DNA of 64,000 nucleotides from Tenrec ecaudatus (GCF_050624435.1 NC_134546.1:14655001-14719000); one strand, 5' to 3'. Positions 36,606 to 48,884 are shown, counted from the stretch's first letter. Notes: a model not told the origin generated them from the letters alone. Numbers and translations: made by a program.

Positions 36606-37125
36606 TGTGTTAGTCTGGGTCCATTAGAGAAACAAATCCACAGAAACTCATATCTATAAGAGAGAGTTTTATATAAAGGGTACATGCACATCAAGAAAAC
36701 ATCCCAACCCAGTGCTACCCAATCCCACAAGTCCAACATTAGCCCATATGTCCAACACCAATCTACAAACGCCTCCTCCATCTCACAAAACGCACACTAT
36801 GATGCCAACTGCAGGAGGAAAACCAAGTCAATGAACTTGTAAGCATCTTAGCGCTGGCATGGGTCTCCACACAGCTGCTCCAGCACCCAGGGCTGCATCG
36901 GGGTAGGTTCATGAGACTTCTCCTCGGGGATGTCTTGCAGGAAGTGAGCCTTGCCAGCTGAAGCAGGGAACTGGCAAAGGCAGCTGCACCCTTGTCTGAC
37001 CATCAGAGAGCATGAGACCTAAGAACTAAAAAGGTGAGGCTCACTAAGCCATTTATCTCTCTGCCCTTCAATTAACCCCACTTGCATTTATCGGCCAGGT
37101 TGGCACAATAAGCTTAACTATCTCA
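36606..37125 (-). mobile_element. Solo LTR inserted in RTE
   Basis: A 520 bp antisense LTR with plus-strand reading TGTGTTAGTCTGGG ... TATCTCA. The flanks are TATAT (36601-36605) and CATAT (37126-37130), 4 of 5 matching. The RTE endonuclease segment resumes directly afterwards, which confirms the edges. Confidence 0.8.
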
Positions 37126-37235
37126 CATATGGACTTCTCTGGGTGGAACACACAGAAATCAAATTGACTCTGTGCGGGAAGAAAAGATGGAGACACTCCA
37201 TGTCAACAGCTAAAATAGGTGGCAGTACACTAGTG
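37126..37235 (+). mobile_element. Inverted RTE 5' segment, right part
   Basis: 'acacacagaaatcaaattga' and 'gtcaacagctaaaat' match 14668-14736. The copy ends at about 37235. Confidence 0.65.
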
Positions 37236-37329
37236 TAATTGAGTTTCAGACCTGGGCACACCAATCGCGGTCTCTCTTCAGGCTCTCTGTTGGACCAAAG
37301 AGGTACTTCTATGGAGCCTCTTGGTCGCT

Positions 37330-37515
37330 TACTCATTCCTGTCGAGTTGACTCTGATTCAGGTGAAGGAAAGGGGTCAAACTATTCTCCACAGAGTTTTC
37401 AGTGGCTAATTTTTTAGAAGTAGATGCCAAGGTGTATCTTCTGGGGCGCCTTTGGGATTTAAACTTCTAATCTTCCCTTTAGCATCCAAGCAATGAAACG
37501 TGTACACACCTTAGG
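37330..37515 (-). repeat. AfroSINE
   Basis: Antisense: 'gtcgagttgactctgattca', 'gttttcagtggctaattttt', 'ggcgcctttgggatttaaac', then a decayed head. Confidence 0.65.
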
Positions 37516-39099
37516 TTTTCCCCCACAGTTTAGAATGCCAAACTGGGGAGCAGTCATTTGTTAGCAACTACTAACCTGGAGGCCAGGAGGTGAGACACAA
37601 GATAGTGAAACTTTAATGTGAGAAACTTAGATAGGAATGCCGGGTTCCCTGGTGAGGAAACTGGAATAGAGAGACGACTCCAGGAGTGGGAGAGGATTGA
37701 GTGCCCACTGCAGGTGATGGGCACATGCTGAACAGAGAACCAACTCATGAGACCAAGTTAATTTGCTCAATGACTGTGACAATGTCGAGGCAGGTAAGAA
37801 CTACCTGGGCTTCAGTCATAGCTAACAAAATAAAATTGGAACAGACTGGGTGTTTTTGGAGGAGTGAAGCCAAGTGATAACCTGAAGGGAAAATTCCAGG
37901 TCACAAACTTGGACTAGGAGACTTAGAAGAGGAGTAGTGAGTTGGTTCAGGAGCCTCATATAGGAGATCAACAATATGGATTGTTGCCGTATTTTTACCA
38001 TCTGGACTATGAAGGTCAACACATATTCAAAGCCACATGCTAGGCCACCATCTTTGATGAGGATCCCATCATTTCTAACTCAGCCATTCAGGAGACTTGG
38101 TTGCTACGCCATGTACAGGCTGTCCTTGTTTTCGGAGAGAGAGATTGTGATTCCAGCAAAGCATCCACCCATACTTTTCTCCTTCAATTTATCATTCTGG
38201 TTCACCAAATTCAAATCTCTTCTGGTTACCCTTCCTTGGCCCGGACAGAACTGGGAAGAACCGGTTGGAAGCGCTCAAATAACCACAATTCCCAAAGGCC
38301 CTGCATAGCTCTTGCTCATGGTGGGTGTGGCAGGCACCAACCACAAAGAGCCCAGAAGGAACAATCTTGGGGTCACCCAGACCTTTTGTAGCTTTGAAAT
38401 GATCGTAAGTAAACAAATGCTTGCCTCACAGGCCAGTGAAACTGAAGAAACAAAATAGCTGTGATTCTTCAGTAGAGCACGTCACAAGGACATACTCTGC
38501 TAGTGCCAGAGTTCCTCCCCCAGCTTCTTACTGAAATCAAATCAGAAAAGTTTGCAAAAACTCATTAAGAAAGTCTCTGTTTTCCTCGACATAGAAGAAG
38601 GGGGAATAAGAATATTTCACATTGGCCTTTAAACTACAAGGTTTTTCAAACTATATATCCCCAGATTGAAAATCCTGACTTTGGGCTGATCTGTGATATT
38701 ATGTTTTGCTTTGTTCTTCAAAGTAAACAAGGCTGGGAAGAAAGAAGTGAGCATATTTGCGCAGCTCTCTGCGTCACTAACAATCATGCTCCTGTTGCAT
38801 CCCAAACAATCATGTTTCTATGGCATCTGTGCTGACTCCCACCCCCTACTCACCCCGCCCCAGACACTGGAACACTAATCAGCTGTGAATGCAGAGTGCT
38901 CTCCTCTAGCCGCATGGTGACCTCTCATGTCAAACACGGGGTGGGCCCATGTAACGATCTGGAAACAGTACATGCTCAATAAATGTGAAGTAGCCGTAAT
39001 TGTGGTTAGCGTCTGGGAAGTCCGCCCTGAATCACTGTAACTCCTTGCGTAGCACATGCAAATGCTACCCAGCTGCCCAGCTCTGTGCCATCCTAATAA
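37516..39099. other. Mostly unique sequence
   Basis: No gene. The segment 38400-38800 lacks repeat character. Overlapping frames at 37976-38391 show no recognisable protein. Confidence 0.4.
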
Positions 39100-39320
39100 C
39101 TGGTCCTGATCAACCCATTGTGATTCATAGGGTCTTCTTAGGCTGATTTTCCGGGGATAACCAAGCGTTTCTTCCTCGTGTTTCTGAGTCTGGATGCTCC
39201 ACTGAGACTTGTTTAACACTGTGGACACCTGCAAGCCTCCCCTGACGGATGCCTGGTGGCTGCTCATGAGGTACACTAATTGGTATGAAACACAGGTCTC
39301 CTGCTTGTGAAGTTAGAGCT
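39100..39320 (-). repeat. SINE-like remnant, probably AfroSINE
   Basis: 'caacccattgtgattcatag' and 'gtgaagttagagctctacca' keep the layout of antisense copies; most of the middle is diverged. Confidence 0.4.
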
Positions 39321-39959
39321 CTACCATGGAATCATGTACATGTTTTTCTGAATGACATTGACCTGCTCAGCTTCCAGTGTGCTCTTATTAATGTTGAGCA
39401 CATAGGTGGGGAATGCTGAGGTTCCCCAACAGGAGAGTTAACTAAATCTGTGGCTGAGTCACTTTGTATTTGAGAGTCTGTACAGTGTTTGGAGAGAGAG
39501 AGATTGTGAACTTGCCCACAGAGGACAGGGTGCTCAGGTGATCCTTGAAATCACTCCCAGCACCATCGTGGCATAAGAAGACTCTCCTTCAGCACGTTGA
39601 ATGCTGAATGTGGGTTCTCATGAGCTCCTTCTGGACCACCTATGTTCATTGATCTCTAGAAAAGTCCCTTTTCCTCACTAAAACCCAGTTTCCCATTCCT
39701 GATCATTTCTTTGACATTCGTCTTCAGAGGTCTGTATGCTGTTGCTCTCTTCCCCTCCTCCCTCAAGTCCAAGGACTGGTGCTTACACTTACCTCCCTGT
39801 CCACCTCCAACCAACAGTTCCTATGCAGGCAGTGGTAATAGGGACATCCAGAGATTCTCAAGCCTTTTAGTCTAAGGACCCTTTCACTCTCTTAGGAATA
39901 ACTGAAGTCCCCAAAGGAACTCATATTGATGTGCGCTATGGCTATTGTCTTTATCATAT
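39321..39959. other. Unclassified intergenic sequence
   Basis: Nothing recognised. Confidence 0.4.
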
Positions 39960-40145
39960 TGTTGTCCTTGGGTACCATCCAGTCCATTTTGACCCACGGC
40001 AATTACATGGGACAGAGTAGACCATCTCCCGGGGTTTTCTAGACTTTAATCTTTACAGGAGCCTGTCAGCAAATCTTCCTTTCACTGATCCACTGATTGA
40101 GTTCAAACTGCCAAGTTTTCAGAAATTAAACGTTGTGCTCATGTT
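39960..40145 (-). repeat. AfroSINE, old
   Basis: Antisense: 'gtaccatccagtccattttg', 'gggacagagtagaccatctc', 'ggttttctagactttaatc', 'tgagttcaaactgcc'. Confidence 0.55.
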
Positions 40146-40694
40146 GTAAACATTCATTAGTTTATTTTTTTTAATGGGAACCATAAACTAACTGTTCAGT
40201 GGCATCCAAAAGATTTTTATCTTTAAGAAACTAGTTACTAAAACAAAATTCATCCATGAGAAGAATAGTAGAGTTTTAGATTTTTGAAAATCTCTTTGTC
40301 TGGCTTACTAAAACATAGCTGGATGCTCATATCTTTTTCTACATTAACTGTTGAGATTTATTTCATTGATTGAGGTATCTAAAGAAAAAAACAAAAACCT
40401 GGCCTCACAGAAATGTGGTTGAGAAAAGGATATGTTTTTCCATTCACTTTACAAGTATTTATGGATAGCCGTCTTTGCCACAATACCAAAGTTCAACAGG
40501 AATAATTTAATATTAGACCAACTCAACAAGTACTATCAATAAATGCTTCACATTTTCCACCTTAAAGTCTGGTCGTCCAACTTATCATGTGAATGGATTC
40601 TTTAGCAATACATAATTTATCAGTCACATTTTGGTTGTGACTCAGGGACCCTCGGGGACTGTGTTATGAGCCTCTGCCTCAGACCACCTCATAA
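40146..40694. other. AT-rich unclassified sequence
   Basis: Nothing recognised. Confidence 0.4.
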
Positions 40695-41704
40695 AGCGAC
40701 CGTTGCTGTTTTAGGCATCATTGAGTTGGTTCCAGCTCATAGTGACACTGTGTACAAAAGGATGGAGCACCACCCAGTTCTATGTCATCCTCACAAATGT
40801 CATTATGTATAAGTGCGTTATTGCCATCACTGTGCGTTATTGCCATCACTGTGTCGATCAATCTTGTTGAAGGTCTTCTTCTTCAGTGAGCCCCTCCCAA
40901 GCATGATGTCCTTTTACAGGTACTGGCCTCTTCTCAAAATGACATTTTTGCTCTAAGACTCTAAAAGGGGACTTGTGCAGATTTATCTAATGACATATAT
41001 TGTTGTCTTTCTTGACTGTTGCTTTCATGTGCATTGATTATGGATCCAAGTAAAAGGAAATCCTAAACAATATCAATCCTCTCTACGCTCATCATGATCT
41101 TGTCTATTAATCCAGTTGTGAGGACTTTTGTTTTTCACATTGTATCGCAATTCACACTGAAGACCGTAGACTTAGATTTCCAACAGCAATCAACAGATTC
41201 GAGTCCTCCTTGCTTTCGGTAAATGTTGAGTCGTTCATATATCACAGCTTGTTCCTCCAATCCTAAAGTGCTTTCTTTTTTTAACTTCAAGTTCTCAGAT
41301 TATTTGTTCAGCATACAGATTGAATAAGTGTGGTGGAAGAATACGGCCTTGAATCACACCTTTCCTGATTTTAGACCATGTTGTGCCACCTTGGTCAGTT
41401 CAAATTACTGTCTGTTGGTCAACATACAGAGTCTGCATGAGCCAGTGAAGTGTTCTGGAATGGCCATTCTTCACAATGTTTCTCATAGTTTGTGATCAAC
41501 GCAGCCAATGAAAAAGACAACTAAGCATCTTTTCTGGTATTCGCTTCTAGCCAAATCTGATGTCAGCTACGATATTCTCTGCTCCATGTCCTCTTCTGAA
41601 TCCAGTTATATTTCCAACAGTTGCTTGTCAATGTACTGCTGCAGCTGTTCACAGAAAGTAATAACGCTAAAAACATAATTGCAAACATTTTCAACTTTTC
41701 CAGG
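40695..41704 (-). mobile_element. RTE-clade LINE 3' half, degraded
   Basis: Antisense copy from the 3' tail ('aggcatcattgagttggttc') through the RT region ('ttcagcatacagattgaata', 'tccatgtcctcttctgaatc'). A 19 bp unit, GTGCGTTATTGCCATCACT, is tandemly duplicated at 40813-40850. Interrupted on the right by a solo LTR. Confidence 0.75.
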
Positions 41705-42221
41705 TGTGTTAGTCTGGGTTGACTGGAGAAACAAATCCAGAGACACTCATATGTTCATAAGAGAGAGTTTTATGTCCAAGAGTAATTGTATATTAAGAAA
41801 ATATCCTGGTCCAGTCCAGATCAAGTCCATAAGTTTGATACTAACCCCTGAAGTCCGTTATTAGCCCATATGTCTGATACAAGTACATGAATTAGTGTAT
41901 CGACTCATGCAGCTCATGCAATGATGCTGCAAGCAGGAGGATCACAGGGCAGTGGGTGAAAAACCTTGTGGGAGCATCTCAGTGCTGGCGCGGTTCTCCA
42001 GATGGCTCCTCCAGCTCCAGGGCTCTGGCTGCCATCAACATAGCTTCATGTGGCTTGTCAACAGAATGTGAAGCAGGGAGTGTGGGTTCTGCCTCCACAG
42101 AGGAAGACAGGAGTTCCCCGTACCCTCAGGAGAAGGCAATGCCCACACAGAAGCATCGTTGGCTATGACTAGACTCTACCCCTTTGCTCAAGTTGACAGG
42201 CGATTATGTAACTGTCACACC
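41705..42221 (-). mobile_element. Solo LTR, ERVL-like family
   Basis: An antisense LTR of about 517 bp starting TGTGTTAGTCTGGG. Target duplication CCAGG lies at 41700-41704 and 42222-42226; the extra CC before the right copy makes that edge uncertain by two bases. Confidence 0.75.
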
Positions 42222-42289
42222 CCAGGGACCAGCCCTATCTAAGGTATAATGTATGACTTTCTAAGAATGTCCTTTAAAAGCAATGTCCT

Positions 42290-42426
42290 TACCAAGGGCT
42301 TAAGTGGAGAGTAAATATTTTGAGAATGATGAGGGCAATGAATGTACAAATGTGCTTGACACAATTGATGGATGTATGGATTGTGATAGGAGTTGTATGA
42401 GCTCCCAATAAATGATGTTTTTTAAA
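42290..42426 (+). mobile_element. L1-type 3' end, very short copy
   Basis: Only the last 140 bp: 'ttttgagaatgatgagggca', 'gtgataggagttgtatgagc', 'cccaataaatgatg', A-rich end. The flanks show an imperfect duplication (AAAGCAATGTCCTT / AAAGTGATATCCCC). Confidence 0.65.
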
Positions 42427-43564
42427 GTGATATCCCCTCACTCATACTGAAAGTTTGAGGATAAGTGAAAGGACCTTTTGAAATGATCAAACACTACCTC
42501 TATTTAGGCATTCAGCTTTCCCTCTCATTATACTAACTCTGAGGAAACTCGGTCAATGGGTATTTATACTCGCTTAATATGAGCACAATATTGTTCAAGT
42601 ATAAAATTGAAGGCACCCGCCTCAAAGAACAGGCTTTTACGAAACCAAAGAAGAGAAAAATGAACCTGTTCTACAGTGAGGTAACTCAATGAATATGAGA
42701 GAGGGCTTTGATGGCTTGAATGTCGACAGGGTTGGAAGAAGGCTGGGAGTTGAATGCTCTGTGTCTTCTTATTCCCACATTCCACAATGATGACGCTCTT
42801 CCCTAACACCGTTGAGCCTTTCCAGTAGTGACGCTTGGTCTCCAGCTCCACTGGTAAGAGTTATTTTGCTTAACTACCTCTCTGCTACATATATTCATAT
42901 AGTAGAAACATGAGGAAACAAAAAGTGCATTCTCACCCTGCCCCTCCCTATTCCATTTGTCCTCCAGGAAGTGGTTGTAATTTGGCTCTTTCCATCTTGG
43001 TCAAGTTTCTACAAAAGCACACATTGAATCCAAGACTTTGGTAGTATCTGTTGCTTCTCCTTCCAGATTTTCAAATGGATCTGAGAAATAACTGTGAGTA
43101 AGGAAAACCTGGATCCAGCCGAATTCTGTGTGAACTACTCATGACTTCCCCGACCCGCCCCTGTAAAATACTTCAATACAAGTAATGGTGTCCTGGTAAA
43201 CTTTATACAAGAAGCGGTCCAGGGGGAGACAGGCAGCCCTAGTCTTAGAACTTGCCGATTTCCCTGGTGCAAAGTTTTCCACCATAGTTAACGTCAAGCT
43301 ACTAAAAGACCTGAACAACTCACAGGGAGCAATATGTTTCATTGGTTTTCATGAGCTGGTGCAACTTACCTCCCACACCCTGCTCAAAAGTACGCATAGA
43401 CGCATCCCTCAACTGGAGCAGTGACAAAGTGTTCACTTTCATTCTGTTGCAAATAATCCACAAATATGCTTCTTTGCAATTTCAATTTTTCAGACTGTCC
43501 ATCCTACCCACCACAATCTCAAAGGCAAATTTCTTAGTGACTCCTGCTTAAAATACCTATGGGT
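42427..43564. other. Unclassified intergenic sequence
   Basis: No gene or clear repeat. The 95-codon antisense frame at 42851-42564 is not recognisable. Confidence 0.35.
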
Positions 43565-43611
43565 AAGGATAGATAGATAGATAGATGATAGACAAATAGA
43601 TAGATAGATAT
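43565..43611. repeat. (GATA)n microsatellite, interrupted
   Basis: GATA units with GATGATAGACAA interruptions. Confidence 0.9.
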
Positions 43612-44224
43612 TCATTTTTACCTAAAATGTATGGTCTCTTTTATTTTATCCTTAATTGTGTATCTTGGAAATCAATCCATAAAATCATGTCAATCTATTT
43701 CATTGTTTTTTTTTCTTCCAATTTGTTTTGTGACACATTCTCTACCTTCTTAGAGGGGGACCGTCCCATCTATCATGCTACTTTCTATTTCTGCCATATC
43801 CTACAACTCTCCTTCTTAAAGTTCATCACCCTCAATAATAATAAACAGGTGTTGATGCTGACACTACACTCAAAAGATTGTCTATGTTCCAGGAATTAGC
43901 CTATGTAGCTCTTGCCACCAGCCTGTGGTGTGTGCTCGTAGAACCGGTGACTTTCCAAGGGCTGCAGAGCTGGAAGAAGCTATTCTTGGGTACCAGGTCC
44001 CTGTTACTTTCCATGTTGCTGCATTTTCTATCAAGTTCAGGCTTGCACTTAGTAAGAGATTAACATCTGTCTTATCACAGGACAAGAGAACCATCAAGAG
44101 AATGTGGATGTTATTCACTGCCTAATACCCTCATAATGCTCCATAAATCATTGTGGACTGAATGACAGTACTGATCATGGCATCTCAAGAGTCCCGACCC
44201 AGAATCCCTGTGCTGGGCATTACA
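43612..44224. other. Unclassified AT-rich sequence
   Basis: Nothing recognised with confidence. The segment 43880-44120 is open in several frames without similarity. Confidence 0.35.
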
Positions 44225-44645
44225 CATGAGAAGGTAAATCAAAAAGTAGTGCTACAAAATCGCACAAAAGAGAAAGATTTCTTACACAAACCATGAAGCT
44301 AATGTTTCTGACACATCTTCCTTGCAGGTTTATACACATCTGGAGGCGGTGGTTCTGTCTGTCTGATTATTCTTAAAGAATTCTCTCTTCAATTCACACA
44401 ATGTCAAAACAGCAGTTGGGGCATCTTCAAGGCATTTGAAAGGGAATCTGGCACCTTTAAAATATTCTCTGAGTTTAGAGTGTGAAAAGAACTCTGAAAG
44501 TGCAAAGTCAGGGCCCTGAGGTAAATTTTTCCAATGAAATTCTCTTAGGACAATGCTGGCGACCTGGAAGAATGAGCAAGTGTATCATTGTGATGGAAAA
44601 TATCTCCTCAACATAACATTCCTAACCTTTTGCTCACCAATGCAT
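44225..44645 (-). mobile_element. Possible ancient mariner-type transposon, 3' half
   Basis: The left edge 'aaggtaaatcaaaaagtagt' resembles a mariner terminus. The minus strand around 44520-44420, with frameshifts, yields a segment whose spacing recalls the third-aspartate region of mariner transposases. No right end was found. Tentative. Confidence 0.3.
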
Positions 44646-44684
44646 TCTTCTGTTTTCTTAAAATGTCTGCATAATGGGGGTGTC

Positions 44685-45912
44685 AACAAACCCAGGGACA
44701 AAGAACAGCAAGTGATCTAACATTGGTGGTGGGGAGGGCATAGGATGCCTGGTAGGGCTTGATCAAGGGCAATGTAGCTGTGAGGAATTACTGAAGCCTG
44801 AATAAAGGCTGAACATGATAGTTGGACAGGAGGAAAGTAAAAAAGAAATAGAGGAAAGAGCTCGGAGACAAAGGACATTTCTAGAAGCCTAAACACAGGC
44901 TTGTACATATGTAAATATATTTATATATAATGATAGGGAAATACATCTATGTACATATATTTATTTGTTAAGTATTAAGGCTTCACATGGACATTGAGTC
45001 TCCACTCAAATACTCCCTCAATGCAAGAACACTTTGTTCTAATAACCTGGCAATCTGTGATGCTGACCTTTCCTGACATGAGCACTGAAGACAAAATGGG
45101 TGCATAAGCAAATGTGATGAAGAAAGCTGATGGTGCACAGCTATCAAAAGATATCGCATCTAAGATAAACAAGCAGTCATCTAGCTAAGAAACAACAAAG
45201 CCCACATGGAAGAAGCACACCAGCCCGTGTGATCATGAGGTGTCGATGGGATCAGGTATCAGACATCAAATACCCAGAACAAAAAAATAAAATCAATATG
45301 AATGAGGGGGAGTACAGAGGGGAGCCCATCTGTGCACAATTGCACATCCCCTTACTGAAGGGTCACAAGGAAGATATGAGTCAGTCAGGGTGCAGTGTAG
45401 CACTGATGAAACACACAACTTTCCTCTAGTTCTTTAATGCTTCCTCCCTCCCATTATTATGACCCCAACTCTACCTTACAAATCTGGCTAGACCAAAGCA
45501 TGTACACTGGTACAGATCAGATCTCTAAACACAGGGAACCCAGGACAGATAAACCCTCAGGACCAATATTGAGAGTAGCCATACAGGAGAGGAAGGTGAA
45601 GGTGGGGGGAGAAAGGGGCAACCCATCAAAATGATCTGCATATAACTCCCTCCCAGTGGAACGCACAAGAGAAAAATTGGTGAAGGAAGACAGCAGTTGG
45701 TGTAAGATATGAAAAATAATTCATAAATTATCAAGGGTTCATGAGCAAGGGAGGGGGGAGGGGAGAAATGAGTGATACCAAGAGTTCAAGTAGAAAGGAA
45801 CTATTTTGAAAATGATGATGGCAACATATGTACAAATGTACTTGATACAATGGATGTATGGATGCATTGTGATAAGAGCTGTCAGAGCCCCCCAATAAAA
45901 TGATTTTTTAAA
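44685..45912 (+). mobile_element. L1-type 3' end, longest copy
   Basis: About 1.2 kb in the full block order: 'gagggcataggatgcctggt', 'gcttgatcaagggcaatgta', 'ggtgcataagcaaatgtgat', 'cacatggaagaagcacacca', 'cagggaacccaggacagata', 'gataagagctgtcagagccc', AATAAAATG, A-rich end. A useful local reference for the other copies. No coding sequence. Confidence 0.75.
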
Positions 45913-46109
45913 TATTTTCATAATAAGCTATGTCATGGCCCTGTATCCTCCAAGAAAATTGATCAAGATTATTCCTTCTAATGTCCACCAAACAGTCCCT
46001 GCAACCTTCTGGGCCCACTTCTTTGCCTTGAAATTACCTGGCCTGCTAGATCCCTTGAGAAGCATTTTTTTAAATTGGACCTTTCAAATTTTAAGTAACC
46101 CTCTGCGGC

Positions 46110-46328
46110 TCCTCAAAAACTCACTGCCATCAAGTGAATTCAACCACACAGCGGCCCTGCAGGCCAGGGTAGAGCCGCCCCTGTGAGTAGAGCTGCCCCT
46201 GTGGGTTCCCAAGCATGTAACTCTTCACAGGAGTCAAGAGTCTCATGTTCCTCCCACAGCAGCTGGGGGTCGGAGCTGTGGACCTTGTCTGTAGTGAGCA
46301 GCACAACCTCCAGACCACCAGCACTCCT
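46110..46328 (-). repeat. AfroSINE with a short internal duplication
   Basis: Antisense full-length layout; 'gagccgcccctgtgagtaga' and 'gctgcccctgtgggttccc' show a tandemly doubled 20-23 bp block. Confidence 0.65.
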
Positions 46329-46479
46329 TACCAAGACAAAGGCAAGTGTGTGGCTGCGGTCATCCATTAATCACAGAGACACGTAGACACACAGTCGGCT
46401 TGCAGTCGACCCATGCACCTGTGACCTGCAACCTTAGTAACAATCCTTTTTGACTTTCAAATAGTATCTCTTCGAATAC

Positions 46480-46600
46480 TGCCGGGTTTGGAAGTTACTA
46501 TCGTCATTCTTTCAACCACCCCAGGGAAGAAACCGAGGAGGTAGCTAGTGGCTTAGAGAGTCAGATTTTAACCCAGGTCACTCTGACTCGAACGTACGTA
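46480..46600 (+). repeat. MIR-like SINE fragment
   Basis: 'gaagaaaccgaggaggtagc', then 'cagattttaacccaggtcac', then 'tctgactcgaac', in MIR tail order. Confidence 0.45.
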
Positions 46601-46734
46601 CATCACGTCTCTGCGAGAACAGCCAAGCTCTATGAAGCTCATTCCCTACTTGACACGATTCAGACAACTCTGAGCACACAAAGACAGTGTCTGAGGGACA
46701 CGCTCCACAATGAACTGCTGTGGCTTCTGTGCGT

Positions 46735-46920
46735 GGTGTTGTCGCTAGGTGTCGCTGGGTTGATTCCAACACCCAGTGACTCTGTAGACAACAGAACAAA
46801 GCACTGCCTGGTCCTGCACCATCCTCACAATCATTGGTGTTTTGAACCCCCTGCTGTGGTCATGATGTGAATCCGCCTCATGGATGGGTCTTCCTCTTTT
46901 TCACCGACCCTCTACTTTCC
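46735..46920 (-). mobile_element. RTE LINE 3' UTR, left part
   Basis: Antisense 3' end: 'tgtcgctgggttgattccaa', 'aaagcactgcctggtcctgc', 'accatcctcacaatcattg'. Interrupted at 'ctactttcc' by an AfroSINE. Confidence 0.75.
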
Positions 46921-47128
46921 GGGGAGCCCCAGTGGTGTAGTGGCAGCACATTGGACCTCCTACTGCAGGGTCAGCTGTTCAAAACCACCAGCAGCTGTCA
47001 GAGAAAAAGGATGTGTTCTGCCCTGGCAAAGCGTTTCAGTCTCAGAAACTCACAGGGGCAGTTTCACACTGTCCGACAGGATCACCATGAGTCAGAATCA
47101 AGTTAATGGCAGTGAGTTTGTTTTTTTA
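46921..47128 (+). repeat. AfroSINE, full length, inserted in RTE
   Basis: Starts 'ggggagccccagtggtgtag' (tRNA-derived head) and ends 'atggcagtgagtttg' plus T-run. Flanks share CTACTTT, and the RTE resumes immediately after. The best sense-strand SINE in the window. Confidence 0.85.
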
Positions 47129-47264
47129 TCCTACTTTATTCCACAGGAGAACAATAATTCTCCAGAGACAGGGCCCTCTTGATAACATGAGCCAGGGACA
47201 CAAGGTGAAGTCTCAACATCTTGGCTTCTATGGGACATTCTGGCTCTTCTTCTTTACGAATAGA

Positions 47265-47299
<35 letters not shown>

Positions 47300-47885
47300 C
47301 TTTAACATTCCGCTAACAATGCAAACATGACAATTCTTCATTTTCTTTCATCATTAAATCAACTTTCTCATGACATGATTTGATGGAAAAGACCCAGTTT
47401 GTGTCAGGCATAACTTCATCCTCAAATCATCTTTGTTTTGTTGTTTTTTTAACACTTTAAAGAGTTCTTTTTGCAACAGATTTGCCTAATGCCATGCATG
47501 GTTTGATTTTTTTTTTTTAACTGCTGCTTCCTTGGGCATTGATTGTGGGTTCAAGTAAAATGAAATTCTTGATCATTTCTGTCTTTTCTCCATTTATCAT
47601 TATGTTGCCTGTTAGATCGGTTGTGAGGTATAAGCAACACTGGTGGTTGTGGTCTTTACTCTTCATCCAAGAGTGCTTCAAACACTCTTCACTTTCAGCA
47701 AGCAAGGTTTTGTCATCGGCAGATTTCAGGTGGCTAATGAGTCTTCCTCCAAGTCCAATACCGTCTTCTGCTGTGTGTCGTCTAGTTTCTGAAATTATTT
47801 GCTCAGTATAACGAATGACTATTGATGATGGAAGAACACAAGACTGACTCACACGTTTCCCTAATTTTACACTCCCTACTATTGC
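47129..47885 (-). mobile_element. RTE LINE, continuation through RT region
   Basis: 'ctccagagacagggccctct', 'gtcctctt'-type block lost, then after a (TG)n tract 'aacactttaaagagttcttt' and 'actgctgcttccttgggcat', and 'actttcagcaagcaaggttt' (complement of the RT palm). On the minus strand, the frame at 47852-47517 has the RT motif altered at the YADD position (SADD). Confidence 0.7.
47267..47298. repeat. (TG)n microsatellite
   Basis: About 16 TG units inside the RTE copy. Confidence 0.95.
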
Positions 47886-48884
47886 AAAGATGATTTAGAA
47901 GGGGCCTGTATTACTAATATTATAAAACAATAGTTTCTCAGCACCCGGCGCTGCGTTAGCATCCCGTGCAGTTAAAATTCAAAGCCTGCTAAGTCACTAA
48001 GCATCATCTCAACTGTGGATACAGGAATTTGCAGGAGATGATATACCGACCCCTGTGGTGATGGGGTGTGTGTGTGTGTGCGAGTTTTCCACTCAGCCTG
48101 TCCTAACACTGGACGTCTTCAGGTCAGGGGAGGAGCAAATATCTTACAAAGATACTTTAAGATGAAGCTGAAGCACACACATTTACTGCAAATCCAATAA
48201 GCTACTTTCCCCATCCAGTATAATTTATCTTGAAATACCACAGGTGGCCTGTGTTAGGAACAGCCAGCCCATCCCTGCCACCTGTCTCCAGACCACAGTC
48301 TCACACTGCCCTCTGCAGTCCAACGGCATCTTCACAGAGCTCCACAGCCATCCCACACGGCTGTGCACCTCGACGCTGCAGGTAGACTCCCTACCTGCCT
48401 TTGGTCTGGAGACTGAAACCAAAATAAGATTTCACTGAACTTCCCACCTGAGTAGGTGCCTTCATAGCCAAGATGTGTCCCTGTAGCCTGGTGGGGGTTA
48501 AAAGCACACATTGGGGGACTCCATACGTGGCGTGACTTTCCTAGCACAGGATTAAATTAGAAAGGCAATTTTCCCAGGACTGGTCTGGTGGATTCACCCC
48601 AGTCTACCCCCGTGCTACCAGACAGCATGCTAGCCTCTGAAAATAAAAAATAGGGGGGATCTAAATACACTGGATACAGAGAACATAACCAAATGGTAGA
48701 AAGAACTGCAGTCTATTAGCCATGAAGACAATTCTTAACAGAGGCATATACTAAAATGAGACCAAGAACCCGTCTTAAACCCAGAACAATCGGTCTAATG
48801 AAGAGTCCATGGGAGGGAGGGGGGAAATCCCTGTTTCCCTCCTTTACCACCCCCCTGCTCTCCCCACCCCCGTCATTGTTAGGG
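47886..48884. other. Unclassified intergenic sequence
   Basis: No gene. The segment 48640-48830 may be an old L1-type 3' region. A short (GT)n lies at about 48067-48080. Confidence 0.35.
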
